NCBI RefSeq assembly: GCF_000333275.1
Contig: NZ_BACU01000545.1
Coordinates: 1 to 49,825 of the forward strand
Reading direction: 5' to 3'
Length of the DNA: 49,825 bases
DNA from: Azospirillum sp. B4
GTDB taxonomy: Bacteria; Pseudomonadota; Alphaproteobacteria; Azospirillales; Azospirillaceae
Under the pieces are notes generated by a model. It searched no databases and had not been told where the DNA came from. It saw only the letters and a list, made by a program, of their open reading frames with translations. Of the stretch, positions 1 through 9,197 are shown piece after piece; position 1 is the stretch's first letter; each line of letters opens with the position of its first letter. Both the position numbers and the translations under genes were made by a program.

Positions 1-1733
1 CGGCCAGTACACCAAAGGGGGATTGGACCGGCCCCCTGGACGCCGGCTACAGCCTGGCCGACCGCACCACCACCCGTTTCGAATCCTACTTCGGCACGGG
101 CTCCAGCGGTTCCACCGGCGCCACCGACACCATCGGCTTCAAGAACGTCGGCACCGACGTCGCCGGCTACCAGTACACCCACAACCTGAACTACGCCGAT
201 CCCAACCTGATCAAGCTGACCGATCCCAATAACTGGAACGGCGGCACCACCCCCTATGCCCAGAACGGCTACCTGAACAAGCCGCGGGTGCATGATGACC
301 TGTACTCGCTGAAGGGCGACCTGAAGAAGGATTTCCACGACTTCGGCCTGCTCAAGGACATCGACATCGGTGTGAACTACACCGAGCGCAACAAGGAATA
401 TTACCAGCCGGAATGGTACGTCACCCTGACGTCCAACCTGACCGCCGCCGTCGATCCCCTCACCGGGGTGAAGGGCGCCAGCGCCACCATTCCGTCCTGG
501 GCCATGGTGGGCACCGCCGACCTCAGCTGGATCGGCCTGGGCAACACCGTCGCCTACAACCCGGTGGAACTGCTGTCCCGCGGCGTCTACAGCCTGGTCC
601 CCTGCGCCCAGTACCGCGCCAACTGCACCAGCGACAGCCACTACACCGTGGATGAGAAGGTGACGACCGGCTTCGTCAAGGCGGACCTGGACGGCAACCT
701 GGGCGCCATCAAGGTGACAGGCAACGTCGGCCTGCAACTGGTCCATACCGACCAGTCGTCCACCGGCGTCGCCATCGTCGCCGCCAACAAGTACCAGGAC
801 CGCACCCAGGGCGTCGCCTACACCGACCTGCTGCCCAGCCTGAACCTGGCCTTCGCCCTACCCAACCCGGACCACCAGATCCGCCTGGGGGCGGCCCGTG
901 AGATGATGCGGGCCCGCATGGACCAGATGCAGGCCAACCTGTCCTACGGCTTCGATGCCTCCAAGGCCGGGATTTCCAATCCCAACAACGGCCCGTGGAG
1001 CGGCACCGGCGGCAATCCCTACCTGAAGCCCTGGTACGCCGACGCGGTCGACCTGTCCTACGAATACTACTTCAACAAGGCCGGCTACCTGTCCCTGGCG
1101 GCGTTCTACAAGCATCTGGAAAACAACATCTATAACAAGAGCACGCTGACCGACTTCACCGGCATCAACACCAACTCCGCCGCCACGCCGGCCACCAACT
1201 TCGGCTATGTCACCGTTCCGGTGAACGGTGCGGGCGGCATGATCGAGGGCGTGGAGGCCGCGTTCGCCATGCCGCTGGACCTGGTGTGGTCCAAGCTGCA
1301 GGGCTTCGGCATCAACGGTGCCGCCGGCTGGACGGAAACCGACCTGCAGGCGGGGTCGCAGGGCGTGGGCAGCGGCAACAGCACCCTGCCGGTGGCCGGC
1401 TACTCCAAATGGACGGAGCAGGGCACGCTCTACTATGAGAACGGCGGCTTCGGTGCCCGCGTCTCGGTCACCCACCGCTCCGGCTACCTGTCGGAACAGA
1501 CGGGCTTCGGCCAGGGGCGCGAGTTCGACATGGCGGTGCCGGAGACGCTGGTCGACGCCCAGGTCAGCTACGACTTCACCGAAGGCGCGCTGAAGGGCCT
1601 GTCCGTGGTCCTGCAGGCCCAGAACCTGACGGATGAGCCGGTCATCACCTACTACAACGGTGATGCCACCCAGAATTGGCGGTACCAGAAGTACGGCACG
1701 CGTTATCTGTTCGGTGCTTCCTACAAGTACTGA
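1..1733 (+). CDS. TonB-dependent receptor, C-terminal part
   Basis: This is the barrel part of an outer-membrane TonB-dependent receptor. Its start lies left of the window, and the frame is open from base 3, giving about 576 visible residues. Alternating amphipathic strands rich in Tyr, Trp and Phe, long Gly/Asn/Ser-rich loops and an aromatic chain end (FGASYKY) are what barrel proteins of this class show. Two nearby cysteines (PCAQYRANC, about bases 598-627) may form a disulfide in a surface loop. The plug domain and TonB box are not visible. The next genes are a halogenase-like flavoprotein and alpha-glucan hydrolases, so the likely substrate is a maltodextrin or another alpha-glucoside; this is inference from context. 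The style resembles the large receptors common in Caulobacter, Sphingomonas and Xanthomonas. A strong hairpin with a short T run follows the stop, so the gene may be transcribed apart from the enzymes. Family call is firm; substrate is not. Confidence 0.88.
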   Translation, partial: ASTPKGDWTGPLDAGYSLADRTTTRFESYFGTGSSGSTGATDTIGFKNVGTDVAGYQYTHNLNYADPNLIKLTDPNNWNGGTTPYAQNGYLNKPRVHDDLYSLKGDLKKDFHDFGLLKDIDIGVNYTERNKEYYQPEWYVTLTSNLTAAVDPLTGVKGASATIPSWAMVGTADLSWIGLGNTVAYNPVELLSRGVYSLVPCAQYRANCTSDSHYTVDEKVTTGFVKADLDGNLGAIKVTGNVGLQLVHTDQSSTGVAIVAANKYQDRTQGVAYTDLLPSLNLAFALPNPDHQIRLGAAREMMRARMDQMQANLSYGFDASKAGISNPNNGPWSGTGGNPYLKPWYADAVDLSYEYYFNKAGYLSLAAFYKHLENNIYNKSTLTDFTGINTNSAATPATNFGYVTVPVNGAGGMIEGVEAAFAMPLDLVWSKLQGFGINGAAGWTETDLQAGSQGVGSGNSTLPVAGYSKWTEQGTLYYENGGFGARVSVTHRSGYLSEQTGFGQGREFDMAVPETLVDAQVSYDFTEGALKGLSVVLQAQNLTDEPVITYYNGDATQNWRYQKYGTRYLFGASYKY

Positions 1734-1806
1734 ACCGATAGGGTTGGGGTTTCCCGCCGGTGTCCGTGCCGGCGGGGCGCTTCTCGACCTTTCTCCCCGA
1801 GCCCTC

Positions 1807-1853
1807 GTGAGGCGGGCCCGGGCCCAGGTGGACCCTGGCCCGCCTCACCTTTT
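1807..1853 (+). terminator. Intrinsic terminator after the TonB receptor
   Basis: A perfect 12-bp stem (GTGAGGCGGGCC at 1807-1818, complement at 1837-1848) encloses an 18-base loop and is followed by CTTTT. A smaller 8-bp hairpin, CCCGCCGG/CCGGCGGG (1753-1760 and 1769-1776), lies just before it. Together they look like a rho-independent terminator between the receptor gene and the halogenase gene. Confidence 0.65.
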
Positions 1854-1970
1854 CCCCCACCGTCCCGGACACCCGGACAGGTTGGCCATGGGCACCCGCG
1901 GCACGTCATGCCGGCGCCCATGGCCAACCCGCCCGCCCCACCCGGCACCAGCGATGCGGACCACAGGCCC

Positions 1971-3533
1971 ATGACGACCGCCCCCGCGCTTGAGAAGATG
2001 GACGCCGGGCAGGGGACCGGCGCCCTCCGCGACATCGTCATTGTCGGCGGCGGCACCGCCGGCTGGATGGCGGCGGCCCTGCTCATCCACATCCTGGGGC
2101 CGGGCGGCCACCGCATCCACCTGGTGGAATCGGAGGAGATCGGCACCGTGGGGGTGGGAGAAGCGACCATCCCCCCCATCGGCGTGTTCAACCGCGCCCT
2201 GGGCTTGGATGAGAACGACTTCCTGCGCCACACCCAGGGCACCATCAAGCTGGCCATCGAATTCGTGGACTGGCTGCGGCCCGGCCACCGCTACCTGCAC
2301 AGTTTCGGCGCCTTCGGCCGGCCGCTGGGCCTGGGCCATTTCCAGGACTTCTGGCTGCGGGCCCATCGCCTGGGCATGACGGACTACTGGGAACCCTACA
2401 TCCTGAACAGCGTGGCGGCCCGGCGCGGCCGCTTCGCCCGGCCCGATCCCCGGCGGCAGAGCCCGCTGGAGCCCCTGGCCCACGCCTTCCACATCGATGC
2501 CGGCCTCTACGCCCGCTATCTGCGCCAGTTCGCGGAACAGCGCGGCGTGCGGCGAACGGAGGGCAAGATCGTCCGCACCGTGCTGCGGTCCCATGACGGC
2601 TTCGTCGACGCGGTGGAAATGGCGGACGGCACCCGCGTGCGCGGCGACCTGTTCATCGACTGCTCCGGCTTCCGTGGCCTGCTGATCGAGGGCGCGCTGA
2701 ACACCGGGTTCGAGGACTGGTCGCACTGGCTGCCCTGCGACCGCGCCTGGGCGGTGCCCTGCGCCAATGGGGGGGAGTTCACGCCCTACACCCGCTCCAC
2801 CGCCCGGCCCGCCGGCTGGCAATGGCGCATCCCGCTGCAGCACCGCATCGGCAACGGCTACGTCTACAGCAGCCGGCACGTCAGCGATGACGAGGCGGCG
2901 GCCACCCTGATGGCCAACCTGGATGGCGAGGCGCTGGCCGAACCCCGGCAACTGCGCTTCACGGCCGGCCGCCGGCGCCGGTTCTGGAACCGCAACGTGG
3001 TGGCCGTGGGCCTGGCGTCGGGTTTCTTGGAGCCGCTGGAATCCACCAGCATCCACCTGGTGCAGTCTGCCATTTCCCGCCTCATCACCCTGCTGCCCAA
3101 CCATGGCGTCGATCCGGCGGTGGTTGAGGAATACAACCGCGCCACCGCCATCGAGTATGAGCGCATCCGCGACTTCATCATCCTGCACTACGCGGCCACG
3201 GAACGGGTGGACAGCCCCTTATGGCGCGAGTGCCGGGTGCGGGAGATCCCGGCGGAATTGGCGCGCCGAATCCGCGTCTTCCAGGCCCTGGGCCGCGTCT
3301 CCCGCGACCATGACGAACTGTTCAGCGAGGTCAGCTGGCTGCACGTCTTCCTGGGCCAGGGCATCTGGCCGCGCGACCATCACCCCCTGGCCGACCAGCT
3401 GTCGCCGGAGGATCTGCGCGGCTTCCTGGAGGACATGAAGGCGGCCGTGGCGCGGGAGGTGGACGCCATGCCCACCCACGCCGACTTCATCGCCCGGAAC
3501 TGCAAGGCCGACAGCCTTATGAGGACCGCATGA
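1971..3533 (+). CDS. Tryptophan-halogenase-family flavoprotein
   Basis: The protein belongs to the flavin-dependent tryptophan halogenase family, whose known members use FADH2, oxygen and halide to halogenate indole-type substrates. An FAD-binding Rossmann motif, [11 protein letters not shown], lies near residues 22-32. The family's lysine is present in TIKLAIEF (K93), and the signature WxWxIP appears as WQWRIP at residues 283-288. Both features needed for halogenation chemistry are therefore kept. I chose ATG 1971 (520 aa) because it leaves about 20 residues before the Rossmann strand. An in-frame ATG at 1908 would add 21 residues and ATG 1998 would remove 9; no start has a good ribosome site. 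The stop overlaps the amylase start by four bases (ATGA), so the genes are co-translated. Family members often sit beside TonB receptors in Caulobacterales, sphingomonads and xanthomonads, where their natural substrate is largely unknown. No flavin reductase gene is seen nearby. Confidence 0.85.
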   Translation: MTTAPALEKMDAGQGTGALRDIVIVGGGTAGWMAAALLIHILGPGGHRIHLVESEEIGTVGVGEATIPPIGVFNRALGLDENDFLRHTQGTIKLAIEFVDWLRPGHRYLHSFGAFGRPLGLGHFQDFWLRAHRLGMTDYWEPYILNSVAARRGRFARPDPRRQSPLEPLAHAFHIDAGLYARYLRQFAEQRGVRRTEGKIVRTVLRSHDGFVDAVEMADGTRVRGDLFIDCSGFRGLLIEGALNTGFEDWSHWLPCDRAWAVPCANGGEFTPYTRSTARPAGWQWRIPLQHRIGNGYVYSSRHVSDDEAAATLMANLDGEALAEPRQLRFTAGRRRRFWNRNVVAVGLASGFLEPLESTSIHLVQSAISRLITLLPNHGVDPAVVEEYNRATAIEYERIRDFIILHYAATERVDSPLWRECRVREIPAELARRIRVFQALGRVSRDHDELFSEVSWLHVFLGQGIWPRDHHPLADQLSPEDLRGFLEDMKAAVAREVDAMPTHADFIARNCKADSLMRTA

Positions 3534-5383
3534 AAGCGTTCAACCGCCGCCTGGCGCTGCTTGCCTCCACCATGATCATCGCCGCCGGGGCCCTGCCGTC
3601 GGCCGCCCGCGCGGCGGACTTCCGCGACCGGCTGGCTGAGGATGAAATCGTCTATTTCCTGCTACCCGACCGTTTCGACAACGCCGACACCGCCAACGAC
3701 AGGGGCGGGCTGACGGGCGACCGCTCGGTGACCGGCTACGATCCCACCGACAGCGGCTATTACCATGGCGGCGATCTTAAGGGCGTGATCCGGCGGCTGG
3801 ACTACATCCAGGGATTGGGCGCCACCGCCCTGTGGGTGGGGCCCGTCTTCAAGAACAAGGTGGTGCAGGGTGCCCCAGGACACCAGTCCGCCGGCTATCA
3901 CGGCTATTGGATCACCGACTTCACCCATGTCGATCCGCATTTCGGCACGGACGACGACTTCAAGGCCCTGGTGGACGCGGCGCACGCCCGTGGCATGAAG
4001 GTCTATCTGGACATCGTCATCAACCACACCGCCGACGTCATCCAGTACAAGGAGTGTGCCCCTGTAAACGGGCAGGGGAAGCCCTGCCCTTATCGCTCCA
4101 AGGCCGACTACCCCTACACCCGCAAGGGCGGCGTCAGCGGTCCCGCTATCAACGCCGGCTTTCGGGGCGATGACGTGCGGACGGAGGATAACTTCGCCCA
4201 CCTGACCGACCCCGCCTACGCCTACACCCCCGTCGTGCCGGCGGCCGAGGCGCATGTGAAGGTGCCGGACTGGCTGAACGATCCGCGCTACTACCACAAT
4301 CGTGGCAACTCCACCTTCAAGGGCGAAAGCTCCCTTGATGGGGACTTCGGCGGCCTGGACGACCTGATGACGGAGCATCCGGCCGTGGTGCGGGGCTTCA
4401 TCGACATCTATGGCGGCTGGATCGACCGCTACGGCATTGATGGCTACCGCATCGACACCACCCGTCATGTGAATCCGGAATTCTGGCAAGCCTTCGTGCC
4501 CGCCATGCTGGAGCGTGCCAAATCCCGGGGCATCCCCCACTTTCATATTTTTGGCGAGGTGGCGGACACCGATGGCCGGGTGGCGATCCTGGCCCGGCAC
4601 ACCCGGGTGGACAAGCTGCCGGCGGTGCTGGACTTCGCCTTCCGCCGCGCCGTGGTCGATACGGTTGCGGGCACCAAGGGCACCGACCGGCTGGCCCTGA
4701 TGCTGGACGGCGATGCCCTGTATGAGGGGGGTGAGGACGCGGCGCGCCAGCTGCCCACCTTCGTCAGCAACCACGACCACGGCCGCTTCGCCTTCTTCGC
4801 CCGCAAGGCCTTTCCCGACGCGGGGGAGGATGAGATCCTGAAACGCGTCATCCTGGCCAACGCCCTGATGTTCACCCAGCGCGGCGTCCCCGTGGTCTAT
4901 GCTGGGGATGAGCAGGGCTTCAGCGGGGGGGAGGACCGCGCGGGCCGTGAGGACATGTTCGGCAGCCGGGTCCCGGCCTACAACGCGGAACACTTGGTGG
5001 GGGCCACCGCCACCACGGCCACCCCCAGCTTCAACCCGGACCACCCGCTCTATAAAGCCCTGGCGGAGATGGCCCGCTTGCGCGAGGCGGAGCCCGCCCT
5101 GCGCCACGGCCGCAGCGTCCTGCGTTTCGCCAGCGAAAAGCCGGGTCTGTTCGCCGTGTCCCGTATCCTTTCCGCCTCTGGGCCCGATGCGGGTCGGGAG
5201 GTGCTGGTGGCCGTCAACACCTCGACCCAGATGGTGAACGCCCAGGTTGAGGTCGGCAGCCAATGGACCAGTTTCACCGCCCTGCACGGCCGATGCGGCC
5301 CTGCCCCAACGGCCCCTGGCAGCTATGCTGTCCAGGTGGCCCCGCTTGATTACGTTGTCTGCGCATCTGGAGAGGCTTCATGA
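3530..5383 (+). CDS. Exported GH13 alpha-amylase-family hydrolase
   Basis: This is a GH13 (alpha/beta)8-barrel enzyme of 617 aa that should cut alpha-1,4-glucan chains in the periplasm. A signal peptide is clear (a short basic start, a hydrophobic core, cleavage near ARA-ADF at residue 28). The four GH13 regions can be read: DIVINHTAD (region I), [11 protein letters not shown] with nucleophile D309 (region II), IFGEVAD with acid/base E343 (region III) and VSNHDHGR with D416 (region IV). A final beta-sheet domain of roughly 100 residues follows the barrel. The start overlaps the previous stop (ATGA), and its own stop overlaps the next start in the same way, so halogenase, amylase and alpha-glucosidase form a tightly coupled set. 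The size and the [11 protein letters not shown] stretch point to an alpha-amylase or cyclomaltodextrinase-like activity; the exact product pattern cannot be read from sequence. Confidence 0.9.
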   Translation: MKAFNRRLALLASTMIIAAGALPSAARAADFRDRLAEDEIVYFLLPDRFDNADTANDRGGLTGDRSVTGYDPTDSGYYHGGDLKGVIRRLDYIQGLGATALWVGPVFKNKVVQGAPGHQSAGYHGYWITDFTHVDPHFGTDDDFKALVDAAHARGMKVYLDIVINHTADVIQYKECAPVNGQGKPCPYRSKADYPYTRKGGVSGPAINAGFRGDDVRTEDNFAHLTDPAYAYTPVVPAAEAHVKVPDWLNDPRYYHNRGNSTFKGESSLDGDFGGLDDLMTEHPAVVRGFIDIYGGWIDRYGIDGYRIDTTRHVNPEFWQAFVPAMLERAKSRGIPHFHIFGEVADTDGRVAILARHTRVDKLPAVLDFAFRRAVVDTVAGTKGTDRLALMLDGDALYEGGEDAARQLPTFVSNHDHGRFAFFARKAFPDAGEDEILKRVILANALMFTQRGVPVVYAGDEQGFSGGEDRAGREDMFGSRVPAYNAEHLVGATATTATPSFNPDHPLYKALAEMARLREAEPALRHGRSVLRFASEKPGLFAVSRILSASGPDAGREVLVAVNTSTQMVNAQVEVGSQWTSFTALHGRCGPAPTAPGSYAVQVAPLDYVVCASGEAS

Positions 5384-7014
5384 CCATGGAACACCCCACC
5401 CATACCGGACCGGGCGGCCCCCGACCCTGGTGGCGCGGGGCGGCGATCTACCAGATCTATCCGCGCAGTTTCGCCGACGCCAACAATGACGGGGTGGGCG
5501 ACCTGCCCGGCATCACCCGGCATCTGGACCATGTCGCCAGCCTGGGCGTGGATGCCATCTGGCTGTCGCCCTTCTTCACCTCCCCCATGCGGGACTTCGG
5601 CTATGACGTGTCCGATTTCCGCGATGTCGATCCGCTGTTCGGCACCCTGGCTGACTTCGACGCCTTGGTGGCCCGCGCGCATGAGTTGAACCTCAAGGTC
5701 ATTATCGACCAAGTCTATTCCCACACCTCCGACCAGCACGCCTGGTTCCAGGAAAGCCGGCGGGACCGCACCAATCCCAAGGCCGACTGGTACGTCTGGG
5801 CGGATGCCAAGCCCGACGGTTCGCCGCCCTGCAACTGGCAATCCGTCTTCGGCGGCCCGGCTTGGACCTGGGATGCGCGCCGGCGCCAGTACTACTTGCA
5901 CAATTTCCTGACCGAGCAGCCGGATCTGAACGTGCACAATCCGGTGGTGCAGGACGCCCTGCTGGACGTGGCGCGCTTCTGGCTGGACCGGGGGGTGGAT
6001 GGCTTCCGCCTGGACGCCATCAATTTCTCCATGCACGATCAGGATTTCACCGACAACCCGGTGAACCCGGATACGCACGCCGTGCGCACGCGGCCCTTCG
6101 ATTTCCAGCTGCATTCCAAGAACATGTCCCACCCGGACATCCCGAAGTTCCTGGAACGCATCCGGGGCGTGCTGGACAGCTACGGCGGCGACCGTTTCAC
6201 GGTGGCGGAGGTGGGCGGCCCCGACGCGGACCGGGAGATGAAGGCCTTCACCGCCGGCGACCGGCGGCTGAACAGCGCCTACGACTTCAGCTTCCTCTAT
6301 GCCGATACCCTGACGCCCGCCCTGGTGCGCAAGGCGCTGGAGCTGTGGCCGGACGAGCCCGGCCTGGGCTGGCCCAGCTGGGCCTTCTCCAACCATGACG
6401 CGCCGCGCTGCGTCTCCCGCTGGGCCAAGCCGGCCGACCGCGCGGCCTTCGCCCGCATGGCGGCGCTGCTGCTGGTCACCCTGCGCGGTAACATCTTCCT
6501 CTACCAGGGGGAGGAATTGGCGCTGACCCAGGTGGCCATCCCCTTCGAGCAGTTGCAGGACCCGGAGGCCATCGCCAACTGGCCCCTGACCCTGGGCCGC
6601 GACGGCGCCCGCACGCCCATGCCCTGGACCTCCGGCGCCCCCAACGCCGGTTTCAGCACGGCCCAGCCCTGGCTGCCGGTGGGCGCCGACCATGACGCCC
6701 TGGCGGTGGACCGGCAGCAGGCCGACCCCCAGTCCCACCTGGCGCTGACCCGCCGGGTGCTGGGCCTGCGCAAGGCCCACGAGGCGCTGGCCGTGGGCGA
6801 CATGCGCTTCGTTGAGGCGGGGGAGCATGTGCTGGCCTTCGAGCGTAGCCATGGGGATGAGACGCTGCTGTGCCTGTTCAACTTCGGGCCCGAGGCCTGG
6901 ACAACACCCGAAGGCGCTAATTGGCCGGTGGTGCATGCCGTGGGCGAGCCCCAGTCCGGCACCCAGGGCTGGACCTTGCCGCCCTTTGGTGGGCTGGTGC
7001 TGTCGCGGCCCTGA
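5380..7014 (+). CDS. GH13 alpha-glucosidase (oligo-1,6-glucosidase type)
   Basis: The protein is a 544-aa GH13 enzyme of the alpha-glucosidase / oligo-1,6-glucosidase branch, cleaving maltose and short alpha-glucosides to glucose. It has the branch's typical opening (WWRGAAIYQIYPRSF, residues about 11-25). The catalytic triad is visible: D212 in GFRLDAINF, E277 in TVAEVGG and D340 in FSNHDAPR. No signal peptide is present, so it should act in the cytoplasm, completing digestion of sugars that arrive undegraded. Its ATG overlaps the amylase stop by four bases. A second in-frame ATG lies two codons further in (5386) and could be used instead. The 37-base gap to the next gene suggests the operon continues into the GH97 gene. 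The related alphaproteobacterial enzymes are usually placed in subfamily GH13_23; I am sure of the family and fairly sure of the activity. Confidence 0.9.
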   Translation: MTMEHPTHTGPGGPRPWWRGAAIYQIYPRSFADANNDGVGDLPGITRHLDHVASLGVDAIWLSPFFTSPMRDFGYDVSDFRDVDPLFGTLADFDALVARAHELNLKVIIDQVYSHTSDQHAWFQESRRDRTNPKADWYVWADAKPDGSPPCNWQSVFGGPAWTWDARRRQYYLHNFLTEQPDLNVHNPVVQDALLDVARFWLDRGVDGFRLDAINFSMHDQDFTDNPVNPDTHAVRTRPFDFQLHSKNMSHPDIPKFLERIRGVLDSYGGDRFTVAEVGGPDADREMKAFTAGDRRLNSAYDFSFLYADTLTPALVRKALELWPDEPGLGWPSWAFSNHDAPRCVSRWAKPADRAAFARMAALLLVTLRGNIFLYQGEELALTQVAIPFEQLQDPEAIANWPLTLGRDGARTPMPWTSGAPNAGFSTAQPWLPVGADHDALAVDRQQADPQSHLALTRRVLGLRKAHEALAVGDMRFVEAGEHVLAFERSHGDETLLCLFNFGPEAWTTPEGANWPVVHAVGEPQSGTQGWTLPPFGGLVLSRP

Positions 7015-7051
7015 GGGGCTGTGACCGCAAAAGAATAAAACGGAGGGCGGG

Positions 7052-9139
7052 ATGATGCGCATGATGGCGCGCCTGTGGGCGCTGGCGGCTTTGGCGGTGC
7101 TGCTGGTGGCAGTGCCGGCGTTGGCGGAAACGGCCAAGGTCGTGGCCACCGTGGCATCGCCCGCTGGCACCTTGGCCGTACGCGTGGAGCTTGATGGTGA
7201 GGGGCGCCCAGCCTACGCCATCACCCGGCGTGGGACGGACATCGTCGCCCCTTCCCGCCTGGGATTCCTGTTCACCGACCAGCCCAAGATGGAACGCGGC
7301 TTCGCCCTGGCCGGCCAGTCCACCCGTACGGTGGATGAGACGTGGGAGCAGCCCTGGGGCGAATGGCGCACCATCGCCAACCATTTCAATGAGCTGCGGG
7401 TGCGCCTGAAGGAAAAGGCGGCGCCCGTGCGGGAACTGCCCGCGCGGGAACTGGACGTGGTGTTTCGCGTCTACGACGACGGCGTCGGCTTCCGCTACGA
7501 ATTCCCCGATCAACCCCAGCTCAAGACCGTGCGCATCGCCGACGAACTGACGGAGTTCGCCGTCGCTGGCAAGGGAGAGGCGTGGTGGATTCCTGGGGGC
7601 GAGTGGAACCGGTACGAATACCTGTACCAGCACACCAGCCCGGACGCGGTTGGCCAGGCGCACACGCCGCTGACCATCCGCCTGGCCGACGGCACCCACA
7701 TCGCGGTGCACGAGGCGGCCTTGGTGGACTATTCCGCCATGTGGCTGCGGCGGGTGGAGGGCACGCGGTTCAAGGCCGTGCTGGCCCCGGGCGCGCAAGG
7801 GGCCAAGGTGGTGCGCGCAGCGCCCTTCGCTACGCCCTGGCGTACCCTGATCTTCGCCGACAGCGCCGGTGGCCTCTACCAGTCGCACCTGGAACTGAAC
7901 CTGAACGAACCCAACACGCTGGGCGATGTGAGCTGGTTCACGCCGCAGAAGTTCGTGGGCGTGTGGTGGGAGATGCACCTGGACCGCAGCACCTGGTCCA
8001 CCGGGCGCAAGCATGGCGCCACCACCGCCAATGTCCGCCGCTACATCGATTTCGCCGCCGCCAACGGCATCCCCGGCGTGCTGGTGGAGGGCTGGAACGT
8101 CGGCTGGGACGGCCAGTGGTTCGGCAACGGCAACGATTTCGATTTCAAGAAGCCGACGCCCGACCTGGACCTGCCCGGCGTCGCCGCCTACGCCAAGTCC
8201 AAGGGCGTCAGCATCGTCGGCCATCATGAGACGGGCGGTGGCGTCAGCCATTACGAAAGCCAACTAGGCGCGGCCTTGGACTATGCCCAGGGCCTGGGCA
8301 TCGGCGTCATCAAGACCGGCTACGTCGCCGACGCCGGCCAGGTGGAACGGGTGGATCCCAACGGCACGCAATTGCGCGAATGGCATGACGGTCAGTGGAT
8401 GGCCCGCCATCACCTGCTGGTGGTGACGGAGGCGGCCAAGCGCCACATCGCCATCGACAGCCATGAGCCCATCAAGGACACGGGCCTGCGCCGCACCTAC
8501 CCCAACTGGGTGGCGCGGGAAGGGGCGCGGGGCATGGAATACAATGCGTGGGGGGAGCCGAAGAACCCGCCCAACCATGAGGCGACGCTGGCCTTCACCC
8601 GCATGCTGTCCGGCCCCATGGACTTCACCCCCGGCATCGTCAGCCTGCGCGGGAAGGGTGATACCCCCATCGCCTCGACCCTGGCCAAGCAATTGGCGCT
8701 GTATGTCGTGCTCTACAGCCCGGTGCAGATGCTGGCCGACCTGCCGGAGAACTACGCCAAGTATCCCGACGCCCTGGCCTTCATCAAGGCGGTGCCCGTT
8801 GACTGGTCCGACACCCGGGTGCTGAACGGTGAGATTGGGCAGTACGCCACCTTCGCCCGCAAGGATAGGGCCCATAACGCCAATGGGGGGGACGACTGGT
8901 ACATCGGCAGCGTGGGCGACGACCAGCCCCGCACCCTGACCGTGGCCCTGGACTTCCTGGACGCCGGCCGCGACTACACCGCTCACATCTATCGCGACGG
9001 CCCCAACGCCGACTGGCACACCGACGGCCACCCCATGACGGTCGAGAACCGCACCGTGCACCAGGGCGACACGCTGACCCTGCCGCTGGCGCGCGGCGGT
9101 GGGGCGGCGGTGCAACTGGTGGCGGGGAAGGGGCGCTGA
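7052..9139 (+). CDS. Exported GH97 alpha-glucosidase (SusB-like)
   Basis: This is a 695-aa glycoside hydrolase of family 97, related to Bacteroides SusB, which releases glucose from the non-reducing end of starch fragments. A signal peptide is present (MMRMMARLWALAALAVLL onwards, cleavage near ALA-ETA at about residue 25). An N-terminal beta-sandwich is followed by a TIM barrel with the family's glutamate-rich motifs: GEWNRYEYLY, HHETGGG (E393), HEPIKDTG (E472), REGARGMEYNAWG and NHEATLAF (E510). Glutamates at these places fit the inverting, SusB-type branch better than the retaining alpha-galactosidase branch, which uses an aspartate nucleophile; that assignment is inference. A good ribosome site (GGAGGG) lies about five bases before the first of two tandem ATG codons. 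It is the last gene of the plus-strand enzyme run, and the next gene converges on it. Calcium dependence is expected from the family. Confidence 0.88.
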   Translation: MMRMMARLWALAALAVLLVAVPALAETAKVVATVASPAGTLAVRVELDGEGRPAYAITRRGTDIVAPSRLGFLFTDQPKMERGFALAGQSTRTVDETWEQPWGEWRTIANHFNELRVRLKEKAAPVRELPARELDVVFRVYDDGVGFRYEFPDQPQLKTVRIADELTEFAVAGKGEAWWIPGGEWNRYEYLYQHTSPDAVGQAHTPLTIRLADGTHIAVHEAALVDYSAMWLRRVEGTRFKAVLAPGAQGAKVVRAAPFATPWRTLIFADSAGGLYQSHLELNLNEPNTLGDVSWFTPQKFVGVWWEMHLDRSTWSTGRKHGATTANVRRYIDFAAANGIPGVLVEGWNVGWDGQWFGNGNDFDFKKPTPDLDLPGVAAYAKSKGVSIVGHHETGGGVSHYESQLGAALDYAQGLGIGVIKTGYVADAGQVERVDPNGTQLREWHDGQWMARHHLLVVTEAAKRHIAIDSHEPIKDTGLRRTYPNWVAREGARGMEYNAWGEPKNPPNHEATLAFTRMLSGPMDFTPGIVSLRGKGDTPIASTLAKQLALYVVLYSPVQMLADLPENYAKYPDALAFIKAVPVDWSDTRVLNGEIGQYATFARKDRAHNANGGDDWYIGSVGDDQPRTLTVALDFLDAGRDYTAHIYRDGPNADWHTDGHPMTVENRTVHQGDTLTLPLARGGGAAVQLVAGKGR

Positions 9140-9197
9140 GCCACGACCGCCTGACCCGCCGCGCGGCCCCGGTTGGCACGCTATCCGGGAGCTGTCC

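Noticed and set aside
1908..1970. ATG 1908 as the halogenase start
   Set aside because: It would place about 42 Pro/Ala-rich residues before the FAD motif and has no ribosome site; it cannot be fully excluded.
3662..7170. Long minus-strand frames opposite the amylase and alpha-glucosidase genes
   Set aside because: They have His/Gly/Val/Gln-rich products without motifs and lie opposite genes with complete GH13 signatures.
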